Assembly (NCBI GenBank): GCA_943787265.1
Contig: CALSLT010000033.1
Location: 1 to 64,000, forward strand
Direction of reading: 5' to 3'
DNA length: 64,000 nucleotides
From: an uncultured Planctomycetaceae bacterium
Lineage (GTDB): Bacteria > Planctomycetota > Planctomycetia > Planctomycetales > Planctomycetaceae
Below the pieces are notes generated by a model. The model saw only the letters and a program-made list of their open reading frames with translations, was not told the DNA's origin and did not search any database. The position numbers were made by a program, and so were the translations under genes. Positions 45,162-53,498 of this stretch are shown in pieces (the stretch's first letter is position 1; each line of letters opens with the position of its first letter).

Positions 45162-46610
45162 ATGAGATTTCGAGTTCACGCCCAGCTTCTAATTCTTATT
45201 TTCCTGGTGACCTCCGTATTCCCATCCGTTGAGTTGGTGTCTGAACTCTCCGCCGCAGACGCGGCCCGGCCAAACATCATTTACATCATGGTTGATGATC
45301 TTGGATACGGAGACCTTGGCTGCTTCGGTCAGAAGGTGATCAAGACGCCGAATCTGGACCGGATGGCCGCTGAGGGAATGCGACTGACCGATCACTATGC
45401 CGGGCACACGGTCTGTCGGCCGTCACGTTTGGTGCTGTGGCTGGGGCAGCATGTCGGGCACACGGGGCTGACCGGAAATCGTCCTCGCAGCCTTACCTCG
45501 ACGGAACCGACCGTTGCAAGGACTCTTAAGAATGTGGGGTATGCAACGGGAGGCGTCGGCAAGTGGGCACTTGGAAACGTCGATGAACCCTCTGAAATCA
45601 ACAATGCCGGACACCCCAACAAGAACGGGTTTGATTACTGGTTCGGATACCTCAACCAGAGCAACGCTCACAACTTTTATCCGACGTTTCTTTGGGAAAA
45701 CGACAAGCAGGTCACGTTGCCAGGAAACGTCATTGGTGATTACCCCAACGGCCGCGGTCGAGTTTCTTCAAAGCGAGTCAGCTACTCGCACGATTTCATG
45801 ACCGACGCCGCGTTCGGCTTTGTTCGCGATAACAAAGACAACCCGTTTCTGCTGCACGTCCACTGGACGATCCCTCACGCCAACAACGAAGGCGGACGAG
45901 TACACGGCGACGGGATGGAGATTCCGAGTTACGGAATCTACGCCGACAAAGACTGGCCGAATCCAGAAAAAGGTTTCGCGGCCATGATTACACACATGGA
46001 TGCTGACGTCGGGCGACTCTTTAAGCTGCTCAAGGAATTGAAGATCGACGAGAATACGCTCGTTGTGTTTACGTCAGACAATGGACCTCACAACGAAGGC
46101 GGCCACAATCACGAATACTTCAACTCGAACGGCCCGCTCAAAGGCTTCAAACGCTCGATGCACGAAGGCGGCTACCGAGTTCCGACGATCGCTCACTGGC
46201 CCGGAAAGATTGCGGCGGGCACGTCATCCGATCACCCATCCGGTGGCTACGACTTCCTGGCGACAGCCTGCGAACTGACTGGGGCCAAAGTGCCAGCCAA
46301 CGTCGACAGCATTTCGTACCTGCCAACTCTGCTCGGTCAGCCGGGGAAACAGAAGAAGCACGAATACCTCTATTGCGCGAGCCTCGAAGGCCAGACTTCT
46401 GTCGGAGTCCGTTACGAAAACTGGAAGCTCGTCAAATATCGCCCTGCCAAGGTCAAGAAAAACGCGAAGAAGCCGCAAGCTCCGGCCAAACCGGACTGGC
46501 GATTGTACGACCTCACCAAAGACATCGGTGAAGAAAACAATATCGCAGCCAGTCATCCCGAGGTGGTCGCGAAGATTCTTGCCTTCCTTAAACGGGACGG
46601 CTTGCTGTAA
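45162..46610 (+). CDS. Secreted formylglycine sulfatase (arylsulfatase A-like)
   Basis: A 482-residue sulfatase with a signal peptide (about 8-30). The catalytic start ARPNIIYIMVDDLGYGDLGC has both metal-binding Asp residues. The formylglycine motif C85-R-P-S-R is in HTVCRPSRLVL. VFTSDNGPHNEGGHNHE and GLKGFKRSMHEGG-like motifs (PLKGFKRSMHEGGYRVP) are typical of the arylsulfatase A branch. It should hydrolyse sulfate esters outside the cytoplasm. A ceramidase-type hydrolase follows after 60 bases and may be co-transcribed. Confidence 0.94.
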   Translation: MRFRVHAQLLILIFLVTSVFPSVELVSELSAADAARPNIIYIMVDDLGYGDLGCFGQKVIKTPNLDRMAAEGMRLTDHYAGHTVCRPSRLVLWLGQHVGHTGLTGNRPRSLTSTEPTVARTLKNVGYATGGVGKWALGNVDEPSEINNAGHPNKNGFDYWFGYLNQSNAHNFYPTFLWENDKQVTLPGNVIGDYPNGRGRVSSKRVSYSHDFMTDAAFGFVRDNKDNPFLLHVHWTIPHANNEGGRVHGDGMEIPSYGIYADKDWPNPEKGFAAMITHMDADVGRLFKLLKELKIDENTLVVFTSDNGPHNEGGHNHEYFNSNGPLKGFKRSMHEGGYRVPTIAHWPGKIAAGTSSDHPSGGYDFLATACELTGAKVPANVDSISYLPTLLGQPGKQKKHEYLYCASLEGQTSVGVRYENWKLVKYRPAKVKKNAKKPQAPAKPDWRLYDLTKDIGEENNIAASHPEVVAKILAFLKRDGLL

Positions 46611-46670
46611 GAACGAGCCAGCCCAGACTTTCCGCCAGATCGACAATCTTGAAATCAGGAACCGTCCGCC

Positions 46671-48083
46671 ATGAATCGATTTTCGACATTCGTTCTCGCC
46701 ACAATGCTGTCTTGCATACCGGTGTCGTTGACGGCTGACGAGAGTTCGGGCGAAGAGTCGTCGTCATGGAAAGCTGGCGTCAGCAGCGTGAAGATCACGC
46801 CCGAAGGTCCTGCGTGGATGGCCGGCTACGCGTCTCGCGACAAACCGTCGGACGGTGTCGAGCATGACCTGTTTGCAAAGTCGCTGGTCATTCAGGACGG
46901 AGCCGGCGAAACGCTGGTCATGGTCACGCTTGATCTGATCAGCGTGCCTGGCCCGCTGCGAGCGCACATCGAAGACAAGCTGAAGCAGTCTCACGGTCTT
47001 GCTCCTGAGAATCTGCTGATGAATTGTTCTCACACTCACAGCGGCCCTGAGATCAGGACGACTGGAACAGCGCTGGACGGACTCGATCCGGAGCGGCGTG
47101 AGAAAGCTGTTGCCTACGTCGAAAGTCTGCAAACAAAGATTCTCTCATCCATCGACGCGGCATTCATCAAACTGGCTCCGGCAACGATTTCGTTCCAGAA
47201 GGCCCGTGCTGGTTTTGCAATGAACCGCCGGCTTCCGTCGGACACCGGATACAGAAACAGCCCGAATCCGGAAGGTCGAGTCGACCACGACGTTCCGCTG
47301 CTCCGAGTTGAAGACACTGAGGGAGCGATCACGGCGATCGTTTTTGGGTACGCGTGCCATAACACAACGCTCGGCTTCTATCAGATGAACGGTGACTACG
47401 CTGGCTACGCTCAGCATTACATCGAAGAAGCTCACCCTGGCACCGTTGCGATGTTCATGATGGGCTGCGGCGGCGATCAGAATCCTTACCCTCGCCGGAA
47501 GCTCGAACTCGCCAAACAGCATGGCCAAACGCTGGCGACCGCTGTCGAAGCCGGATTGGAAACGCCCAAACGGTCAATCAATGGTTCGCTGCGAATGGCC
47601 TTCGCAACGGCTGACCTGGAATACGCCGAAGCCCAGACAAAGGAAGAACTCCTCGAACAGGCTCAGTCGACTAACAAGTACGATCAGAAATACGCCGAAC
47701 GACTGCTGAAGGAAATGGAAGCCGGGACGCTGATATCAAGCTATCCCGCGCCGGTTCAGGTCGTGAGATTCGGCGATGCTGTTCTGTTGGTCGCGTTGCC
47801 AGGCGAAACGGTCGTTGACTACTCGCTTCGCATCAAACGGGAAAACCGACAGCAAGACGGTCCAGATGTTTGGGTGGCCGGTTATTCGAACGACGTCTTC
47901 GCCTATATCCCGAGCCTGCGGATTCTTCTTGAAGGCGGCTACGAAGCCGGCGGAGCCATGCGATACATGACGACCGTCGTCCAGCCTGGCGCTTTCGCTC
48001 CGAACGTCGAAGACTTGCTCATGAGCCGCATCAATGGACTCATCGAATCGACGGTGACCGCAAAGCCCGCTGCTGAAGAATAA
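46671..48083 (+). CDS. Secreted neutral ceramidase-type hydrolase
   Basis: A 470-residue protein with a signal peptide (about 5-23). It matches the neutral/alkaline non-lysosomal ceramidase N-terminal domain: WKAGVSSVKITPEGPAWMAG, LVMVTLDLISVP, NCSHTHSGPEI (zinc and nucleophile region), YACHNTTLGF and GCGGDQNPYPRR. It lacks the C-terminal domain of true ceramidases, so the substrate may be a different amide or ester. It follows the sulfatase and is closed by a minus-strand gene only 8 bases away. Confidence 0.9.
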   Translation: MNRFSTFVLATMLSCIPVSLTADESSGEESSSWKAGVSSVKITPEGPAWMAGYASRDKPSDGVEHDLFAKSLVIQDGAGETLVMVTLDLISVPGPLRAHIEDKLKQSHGLAPENLLMNCSHTHSGPEIRTTGTALDGLDPERREKAVAYVESLQTKILSSIDAAFIKLAPATISFQKARAGFAMNRRLPSDTGYRNSPNPEGRVDHDVPLLRVEDTEGAITAIVFGYACHNTTLGFYQMNGDYAGYAQHYIEEAHPGTVAMFMMGCGGDQNPYPRRKLELAKQHGQTLATAVEAGLETPKRSINGSLRMAFATADLEYAEAQTKEELLEQAQSTNKYDQKYAERLLKEMEAGTLISSYPAPVQVVRFGDAVLLVALPGETVVDYSLRIKRENRQQDGPDVWVAGYSNDVFAYIPSLRILLEGGYEAGGAMRYMTTVVQPGAFAPNVEDLLMSRINGLIESTVTAKPAAEE

Positions 48084-48091
48084 TCTTTCAG

Positions 48092-48385
48092 TCAGCGTAG
48101 AATCATTGAATCCGGGCCACGAACTACCTCCCAGTTTTCGATTTCCAGATGTGTGCCGAGTAGCTCTTCGACAGTCGTCTGATCGAGAGATTCGCCACTG
48201 GGGTAGGTAACGTGAATACCTGTAATTCCACTATGCCACTTGCCGTCCTTAGTGACTGGAGCGGCTACGTCACTGCGGGTGAAGATGAAGACTTGCCAAT
48301 CCTGTCCAGGCAGGCGATAGGTGCCCTCAACGAATGACATATCGTCTTCCATGATGAGGTCGTAGCTGATTTTCGCTGTGTTCAT
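48092..48385 (-). CDS. Small hypothetical protein
   Basis: A protein of about 97 residues, soluble and without a recognised family. It has an acidic and aromatic profile with predicted strands (MSFVEGTYRLPGQDWQVFIF, WHSGITGIHVTYPSGES). The start at 48385 is preferred because the upstream Arg-rich in-frame extension lacks a ribosome site; 48430 or 48418 is possible. It is downstream of dusB in the same direction after 46 bases and may be in the same transcript. Confidence 0.6.
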   Translation of the reverse strand: MNTAKISYDLIMEDDMSFVEGTYRLPGQDWQVFIFTRSDVAAPVTKDGKWHSGITGIHVTYPSGESLDQTTVEELLGTHLEIENWEVVRGPDSMILR

Positions 48386-48431
48386 GGCTGGTCGGTCTCT
48401 GCCGTTTGTAGCTTTCATTGAGAGTGTCAAA

Positions 48432-49526
48432 TCACCAGCGTTCGACGGGACCGTTGGGGACTTTGACCAGAGCTGTGGCGACGCTGGATTCTCGTTCGCC
48501 GTGGCGCGAACGGATTTCGTCGGCGATCTTTTCGAACTCGTCGAAAGATTCGAAGCGGCGGAGTCGGTCTTCCAGATCTTCGGGGATGCCGAGTCGGGCT
48601 CCGTACCAGCCGGCGAATTTTCGGAAGAGCTTGCAGCTGTATTCTTCGTGTTGTTCGGTCATTAGCCGGAAGTGACGACGGAGGAAGTGGACCTGCTCGT
48701 CAGGCGTTGGTTCGAAGTCCCAGTCTTTGTTTTGAGCCGCCAGTTCCAGCCTGCGGAAGATCCAGGGGTCGAGCATCGCTCCGCGGCCGATCGCGATCGC
48801 GTCACAGCCGGTTGTTTTCAGCATGGCTTGGGCGTCGTTGACGCTTCGGACGTCTCCGTTTCCAACGACAGGAATGGCTTCAACGGCTTCGACAACCTGT
48901 CGGATTCCGTCCATGTCGACGGAACCGCCAAACCCTTGTGCTCGGGTGCGTCCGTGGATCGTGATGGCGGCCACGCCGAGCCGTTCAAAAGCGGCGGCGA
49001 GTTCTGGAGCCGTCAGGTTGTCACGGTCCCAGCCGAGTCGCATTTTGACCGTGACCGGAATCTGTACCGCATCGACAACTCGAGAGACCAGTTCGCAAGC
49101 TGAGTCGTACTCGCACGCGATCCTGGCGCCGCCGCCCTGGCTGTTTACTTTGGCCATAGGGCATCCCATGTTGATGTCCACGCCTGAGTAGCCGTGATCT
49201 TCGAGCCAGAGTGCGGCTGCCGCGAGGACGTCTGGTTTGCTGCCGAAGATCTGAATCGATAACGGTCGGTCGACTTCACTCGTCGCGATCAGTTCCAAAG
49301 ACTTTCGGTTCTTTGACAGCAGCGACGTTGCATGTACCAGGTCGGTTGTTGCCAGTCCAAGTCCGCCCAGCTCACGGAGCGCCGTTCGGAAAGCAAGATG
49401 CGTGTAACCGGCCAGCGGAGCGAGGAAGAATCGCGACGGCAGCACTCGGTCGCCAATGCGAATTTCATGTGACTCGGACTGGTCTCTTTCCCTGGCTGAT
49501 GATTGTGTACGCATCTTGGATTGCAC
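48432..49526 (-). CDS. dusB: tRNA-dihydrouridine synthase
   Basis: A 364-residue flavin enzyme that reduces uridine to dihydrouridine in tRNA. The TIM barrel starts with LAPLAGYTHLAFRTALRELG, and the catalytic Cys is in VDINMGCPMAKVNSQGGGA. Other marks are VTVKMRLGWD, ITIHGRTRAQGF, PVVGNGDV and AIAIGRGAMLDPWIFR. The C-terminal helical tRNA-binding domain runs from about 275. The DusB type is assigned by motif; another Dus branch is possible. The first 20 residues are polar and may not all be translated. Confidence 0.94.
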   Translation of the reverse strand: MQSKMRTQSSARERDQSESHEIRIGDRVLPSRFFLAPLAGYTHLAFRTALRELGGLGLATTDLVHATSLLSKNRKSLELIATSEVDRPLSIQIFGSKPDVLAAAALWLEDHGYSGVDINMGCPMAKVNSQGGGARIACEYDSACELVSRVVDAVQIPVTVKMRLGWDRDNLTAPELAAAFERLGVAAITIHGRTRAQGFGGSVDMDGIRQVVEAVEAIPVVGNGDVRSVNDAQAMLKTTGCDAIAIGRGAMLDPWIFRRLELAAQNKDWDFEPTPDEQVHFLRRHFRLMTEQHEEYSCKLFRKFAGWYGARLGIPEDLEDRLRRFESFDEFEKIADEIRSRHGERESSVATALVKVPNGPVERW

Positions 49527-49590
49527 AGTCGGAATTGCTTGCCGGTTTGATGACTGCCAATCGGCTGACGCCGACCGCTCGCCTTTTCAG

Positions 49591-50649
49591 TTACTTGCTA
49601 TGAGGCCGGTATGTAGCTTTGCCTGGAATCGTGGTGCGGATGCTGACGAGCTTTGTTCCGCAGGCAACGAAAAGAGTCTTGAGATCAGGCCCACCGAAAG
49701 TGCAGTTTGTGATTGTGTCTTCGGGAGTTCTCATGAACGCGAGCAGCTTGCCGACTGGAGACACGACGTGAATTCCCGGGCGAGTGTCGAGCGTTTCGCT
49801 GGTCTTCCGAGTCGCGTGCAGTCCCGCGGCGACGTACAGGTTGCCTTTGGAATCAATGCACATCCCGTCGCCGCTGCGTCCAGGATAAAAATTGATCAGC
49901 GTCCGACGGTTAGTCAGTGAACCGTCACTCCCAAGATCGAACGCCAGGATGTTGCGGTTTCGGTCGGCGTCGGGGTGAGCTTCGATCAGGTAGAGAGTTT
50001 GGTTGTCCGGCGAAATGACAATGCCGTTGGGCATGTGAATGTCTGGCCATTTCAAAAGCTGAGTCAACTTGCCGTCCGGATCGATTCGGTACACGGCGTT
50101 AACATTGCCCTTTGCCGGATCTTCACCACCGGGCCGCGATGTGAAGTAAATTCGTCCGGCGGCGTCGCAGCAAAGATCGTTGGGAGACGCCAACGGAAAT
50201 TCGTTGTAACCGTCGGCAAGGACTTTGATCTCGCCCGTCTTCATGTCTGTACGAGTGACGCGTTTCGAGCCGCCTTCGCAAGCCAGCAGACTGCCATCCG
50301 GTTCGAAGTATAGCCCGTTAGCGGCGTTGGAGTTTTCGCGAAAGACGGTCAGCGATCTGCCGTCCCACTTGAGGATCTTATTGGCGGGCACATTCGTGAA
50401 ATACAGATTTCCATGCGCGTCAGCAGCCGGCCCTTCGGTGAAAACTTTCTGGTCTTCGATCGTCGCCAGAATCTTCAGGTCGCTCAGATACTTTTCCGAT
50501 TTGAGGCGTTCGTATTGATTGTCAATACCTGCTGCACCGGCCGATCGATTAAAAACTCCGACACATGCCGTAGTCGCGAAAATTTTCGTCAACGCGTCAC
50601 GGCGGCTGATTGATCGTTGAATGATTCCTGCGTCCTTCTGAACTCGCAT
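49591..50649 (-). CDS. Exported SMP-30/gluconolactonase-like protein
   Basis: A 352-residue beta-propeller lactonase. The N-terminus SRRDALTKIFATTACVGVF looks like a twin-arginine signal, so export after folding is likely. Family motifs are TEGPAADAHGNLYFTNVPAN (metal Glu), NSNAANGLYFEPDGSLLACE, SPNDLCCDAAGRIYFTSRPG and GDGMCIDSKGNLYVAA. Such enzymes open sugar lactones, giving aldonic acids of the kind that GntP and ACS transporters import, though these are in a distant cluster. It is upstream of dusB on the same strand. Confidence 0.93.
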   Translation of the reverse strand: MRVQKDAGIIQRSISRRDALTKIFATTACVGVFNRSAGAAGIDNQYERLKSEKYLSDLKILATIEDQKVFTEGPAADAHGNLYFTNVPANKILKWDGRSLTVFRENSNAANGLYFEPDGSLLACEGGSKRVTRTDMKTGEIKVLADGYNEFPLASPNDLCCDAAGRIYFTSRPGGEDPAKGNVNAVYRIDPDGKLTQLLKWPDIHMPNGIVISPDNQTLYLIEAHPDADRNRNILAFDLGSDGSLTNRRTLINFYPGRSGDGMCIDSKGNLYVAAGLHATRKTSETLDTRPGIHVVSPVGKLLAFMRTPEDTITNCTFGGPDLKTLFVACGTKLVSIRTTIPGKATYRPHSK

Positions 50650-50708
50650 GCTGTGTCTCCTGTGCTGAGCGTCGAAAGCGGACGGTCGGAGAAACCGTCG
50701 CTGAATGA

Positions 50709-51608
50709 TCAGCCAATGTGGTGAAAGTCGAATCCGAGGTCAAAGCATCGAGCTGAGTGGGTCAACGCGCCGATGCTGATGCGCTCGACGCCGGTTTCAG
50801 CAATCGCCCGGACGGTTTGAAGTGTGATGCCGCCCGAAGCTTCCAGCAGAACTTGCGGAGCGGATTCGTTTCTTAACCTGACAGCTTCGCAGAGCTGGTC
50901 TGTCGTCATGTTGTCGAGCAGGACGATGTCCGGTCGCCCCTCAAGGACGTCTCTGAGTTGTTCGAGCGTGTCGACTTCAAATTCGACGGACACTCCGGGG
51001 GGAGATTCTGAACGGGCCTGTCGCACGGCGTCGGCGAGCCGCGAGTTGCCAACGAGTCTGGACCAGGCGGCGATGTGGTTATCTTTGACGAGGACTCCGT
51101 CGAAGAGTCCCATTCGATGGTTGGTGCCTCCGCCTGCTCTTACGGCGTACTTGGCGAGACTTCTCCAGCCGGGCAGTGTCTTCCGTGTGTCGAGAATCGT
51201 TGCAGCCGTTCCGCTTGCGGCATCTGCAAACTCGTGCGTGAGGCTGGCGATGCCGCTGAGGTGCCCGACGAAGTTCAGCGTGGTGCGCTCGCCGATCAAA
51301 ATGCCAGCCAGAGGACCGGCCGCTCGCGCGACAATTTGTCCGGCTTCAACCAAAGTGCCGTCGGCAACTTCGGGAACCCAGCCTACGAGCGGATCGACTT
51401 TAGCAAAGACGAGTTCACCGATTGGTAAACCGGCGACGATGCCGGTTTCGCGAGCGACGACCAGAACTTCAGCCCGGTCATTCTCACCGATCAGCGAGTT
51501 GCAGGTCAGGTCACCGATTCCGGCGAGATCTTCCTGTAGTGCCAGGTCGATCAAACGGCTGGCGGCGTCGCGATCCGAATCAGTGAATACAGGCTTGGAA
51601 TTCTTCAC
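50709..51608 (-). CDS. nadC: Nicotinate-nucleotide pyrophosphorylase (carboxylating)
   Basis: A 299-residue enzyme of NAD synthesis that converts quinolinate and PRPP to nicotinate mononucleotide in the cytoplasm. The fold is clear: an N-terminal domain with DLTCNSLIGENDRAEVLVVA and ERTTLNFVGHLSGIASLTHE, then TRKTLPGWRSLAKYAVRAGG (PRPP/quinolinate site), HRMGLFDGVLVKDNHIAAW and the terminal barrel strand EASGGITLQTVRAIAETGV. The length is normal. No nadA or nadB is in the window. Confidence 0.96.
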   Translation of the reverse strand: MKNSKPVFTDSDRDAASRLIDLALQEDLAGIGDLTCNSLIGENDRAEVLVVARETGIVAGLPIGELVFAKVDPLVGWVPEVADGTLVEAGQIVARAAGPLAGILIGERTTLNFVGHLSGIASLTHEFADAASGTAATILDTRKTLPGWRSLAKYAVRAGGGTNHRMGLFDGVLVKDNHIAAWSRLVGNSRLADAVRQARSESPPGVSVEFEVDTLEQLRDVLEGRPDIVLLDNMTTDQLCEAVRLRNESAPQVLLEASGGITLQTVRAIAETGVERISIGALTHSARCFDLGFDFHHIG

Positions 51609-51681
51609 AGGAAACGCTTGCCGGTTTGCTTTGGTGCGTCGAGACGCACCTTACGGAAGATTTTGGATTTAGCCTGACTGT

Positions 51682-52362
51682 TTAGAACTGCGTCGTGTCG
51701 AAGGATTCCGGTCCGGTCGGCGGTTCTGGAGGGTTCTGGGAATCTTTCACCTTCTTCTCGTACTGCCCCCACGAGTGCTTCAGAGATTCGAGCAGTCGTG
51801 GAACGTTCGGAGCGGACAGGAAGACTCGACTGGAGACGACCGATTTCGGGAAGAACGTCGTGATGAAGTCGAACGAAAACTCGGTCGGTGTGTGACCAAT
51901 CATCACGGCGTTGGCGTACGTGCCGCTCATTTCGGTTTTGCCCCACTTGAGCTGATCGTACAACTCCTGAGCGTTGACCTGCGGTTGTGGCTGGTCGGGT
52001 TTTGGCTGAGCAGCGTCTGGCAGTTTTGGTTCGCCGAATCGCTTCTTGTAGTTTTCGATATTGTCGGTGAGTGCCTGAATCATCCGCGGGACGACCGGCG
52101 GTGGAATGACGACTCGAGCAGCGACCTGATGCGGACGAGTCATTCGAAGCAGAAAGTCGACGACGAATTCGTGGTTTCCGTTGAGAACGACCGCGCCTGT
52201 GCTGAAGACTCCACGGGCGACGTTTTCAGGAACCAGAGCCCCAACCTGGCTGTGCTGGATTTCCTGGCTTTGGACGTCCGGATTGTTCTCGTCGTCGTTG
52301 CCTTCGTTCTTCGGGGCGTCGTCCGAGTCTTCATGCGGCGTGAAATCGAAATCGTTGCTCAT
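51682..52362 (-). CDS. Tandem DUF3467 protein
   Basis: A protein of about 226 residues. It holds two copies of the DUF3467 pattern. Copy one, about residues 60-110, reads NGNHEFVVDFLLRMTRPHQV then PPPVVPRMIQALTDNIENYK. Copy two, about 150-205, reads GHTPTEFSFDFITTFFPKSV then SAPNVPRLLESLKHSWGQYE. DUF3467 proteins are usually single-copy and about 100 residues, with unknown function. A Pro/Gln-rich linker joins the copies. The start at 52362 is chosen as the first codon where the acidic, non-hydrophobic N-terminus makes sense. Confidence 0.8.
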   Translation of the reverse strand: MSNDFDFTPHEDSDDAPKNEGNDDENNPDVQSQEIQHSQVGALVPENVARGVFSTGAVVLNGNHEFVVDFLLRMTRPHQVAARVVIPPPVVPRMIQALTDNIENYKKRFGEPKLPDAAQPKPDQPQPQVNAQELYDQLKWGKTEMSGTYANAVMIGHTPTEFSFDFITTFFPKSVVSSRVFLSAPNVPRLLESLKHSWGQYEKKVKDSQNPPEPPTGPESFDTTQF

Positions 52363-52699
52363 AATGTGGATGCGCCGAGTTGTGCGTAAGATTTGAGAGT
52401 CAATTAACTTGTGAGCCGCAGAGGCCAGAAACAGCTCGCTGCGACTGTTTCGGAGTTTGTACGGTGAGGGCAAGCTCCGTCAACTCTGCTCAGCGGAAGT
52501 TTGCCCGATGTGACGAATCGAGCTGCAGATCGTCGTAAACTCTGCAAGAATATACTGATGTGTTGAATTGACTGGGCGGGTGGACACGACAAAATGTCGG
52601 ATATCCTGCTTCGATTGAATCTTCAGGGCCGCTCGCTAAAGTGTGCGGCGTAAATCAGAGGCAAAAGGAATACTCGTACAGTAAGGCAGTCAGTAGAGA
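52363..52699. other. Divergent spacer between the DUF3467 gene and rpsO
   Basis: This 337-base region carries the rpsO leader. An imperfect stem-loop lies at about 52468-52506 (GGGCAAGCTCCG with CGGAAGTTTGCCC). No ORF is convincing, and the ribosome site of rpsO is weak (near 52690). No known S15 autoregulatory structure could be confirmed by eye. Confidence 0.4.
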
Positions 52700-52969
52700 A
52701 TGTCGATTACAGCGGAAAAAAAGACAGAATTGATCGGTGAGTTCAAGAAGTCGGACAACGATTCCGGCTCACCTGAGGTTCAGATCGCGGTGCTTAGTCA
52801 TCGAATTACGAATCTGACTGAACACCTCAAGTCGAACAAGAAGGACCATTCGAGCCGTCGCGGATTGCTGACGCTTGTCGCCCGCCGTCGAAGCCTTCTG
52901 AACTATGTCAAAAAGAACAGTGAAGAAGCTTACCAGGGGCTCGTCGAGCAACTCGGACTTCGAAAGTAG
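52700..52969 (+). CDS. rpsO: Ribosomal protein S15
   Basis: An 89-residue primary 16S rRNA-binding protein of the small subunit. KSDNDSGSPEVQIAVLSHRI and HLKSNKKDHSSRRGLLTLVA are diagnostic, and the length is exact for the family. The start ATG 52700 matches. It is closed by its own terminator and lies upstream of pnp, an order conserved in many bacteria. Confidence 0.98.
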   Translation: MSITAEKKTELIGEFKKSDNDSGSPEVQIAVLSHRITNLTEHLKSNKKDHSSRRGLLTLVARRRSLLNYVKKNSEEAYQGLVEQLGLRK

Positions 52970-52973
52970 TTTT

Positions 52974-53006
52974 AAGGCGACGCAATTGCGTCGCCTTTTT
53001 TCTTTT
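52974..53006 (+). terminator. Intrinsic terminator of rpsO
   Basis: AAGGCGACGCAA (52974-52985) pairs perfectly with TTGCGTCGCCTT (52986-52997), with the central bases forming the loop, and is followed by TTTTCTTTT. It lies 5 bases after the stop codon. Confidence 0.92.
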
Positions 53007-53498
53007 GGCTGCCCGCCAGTTCGGTTGGAAGGCGGCCGCACTTCGGTGCAGGTTCTCCCCTGATTTGCAGTTGGAGTTACCTGTCCCAACAAGTTTGAGT
53101 TCTGCTCGTTGCGGAACTCTCAGACGGCTGATTGGAAGAATCCATTGCTGCCAGAGTGAGCGTCATCGCGACGTGCTTACTCGATGCAGAATTGTCGTAC
53201 GGATTCGCAGCCGTCGAGTCATTGTTAGTTTTCGTGTTGGAAAGAGGCTCGGTCGTCATCGCTCTGGTTATGAGCGTTCACCGTTGCCGTCTCAGTTTTC
53301 GGAGCTTTCGATTCTACCTTGAAGGTGGAATGGTTCTCCGAAGTCACTCCACTGCCAGCTTTTGCTGTGGAGAGAACGGCCTGAGACTGTTGTGAGTGTC
53401 CGCTTTCAGGCCTCGCTATTGGCTGAAGCCTCGTTCGCCGTTTGCATTCAGGACCCATTGGGGTTGCGCCGGCGACAAATGTAAAGGAAAGAAACAGG
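53007..53498 (+). other. Long leader of pnp
   Basis: About 490 bases separate the rpsO terminator from the pnp start, and no ORF is convincing. The leader could carry an autoregulatory hairpin, since pnp mRNA is known to be cut by RNase III and controlled by PNPase in enterobacteria. GAGTTCTGC at about 53097 and GCGGAACTC at about 53112 can pair as a stem of 9 bases. The ribosome site AAGGAAAG lies about 10 bases before the ATG. Confidence 0.5.

Noticed and set aside
48700..48730. GGTTCGAA string resembling a tRNA T-loop
   Set aside because: It lies inside dusB with no acceptor or anticodon stem around it.
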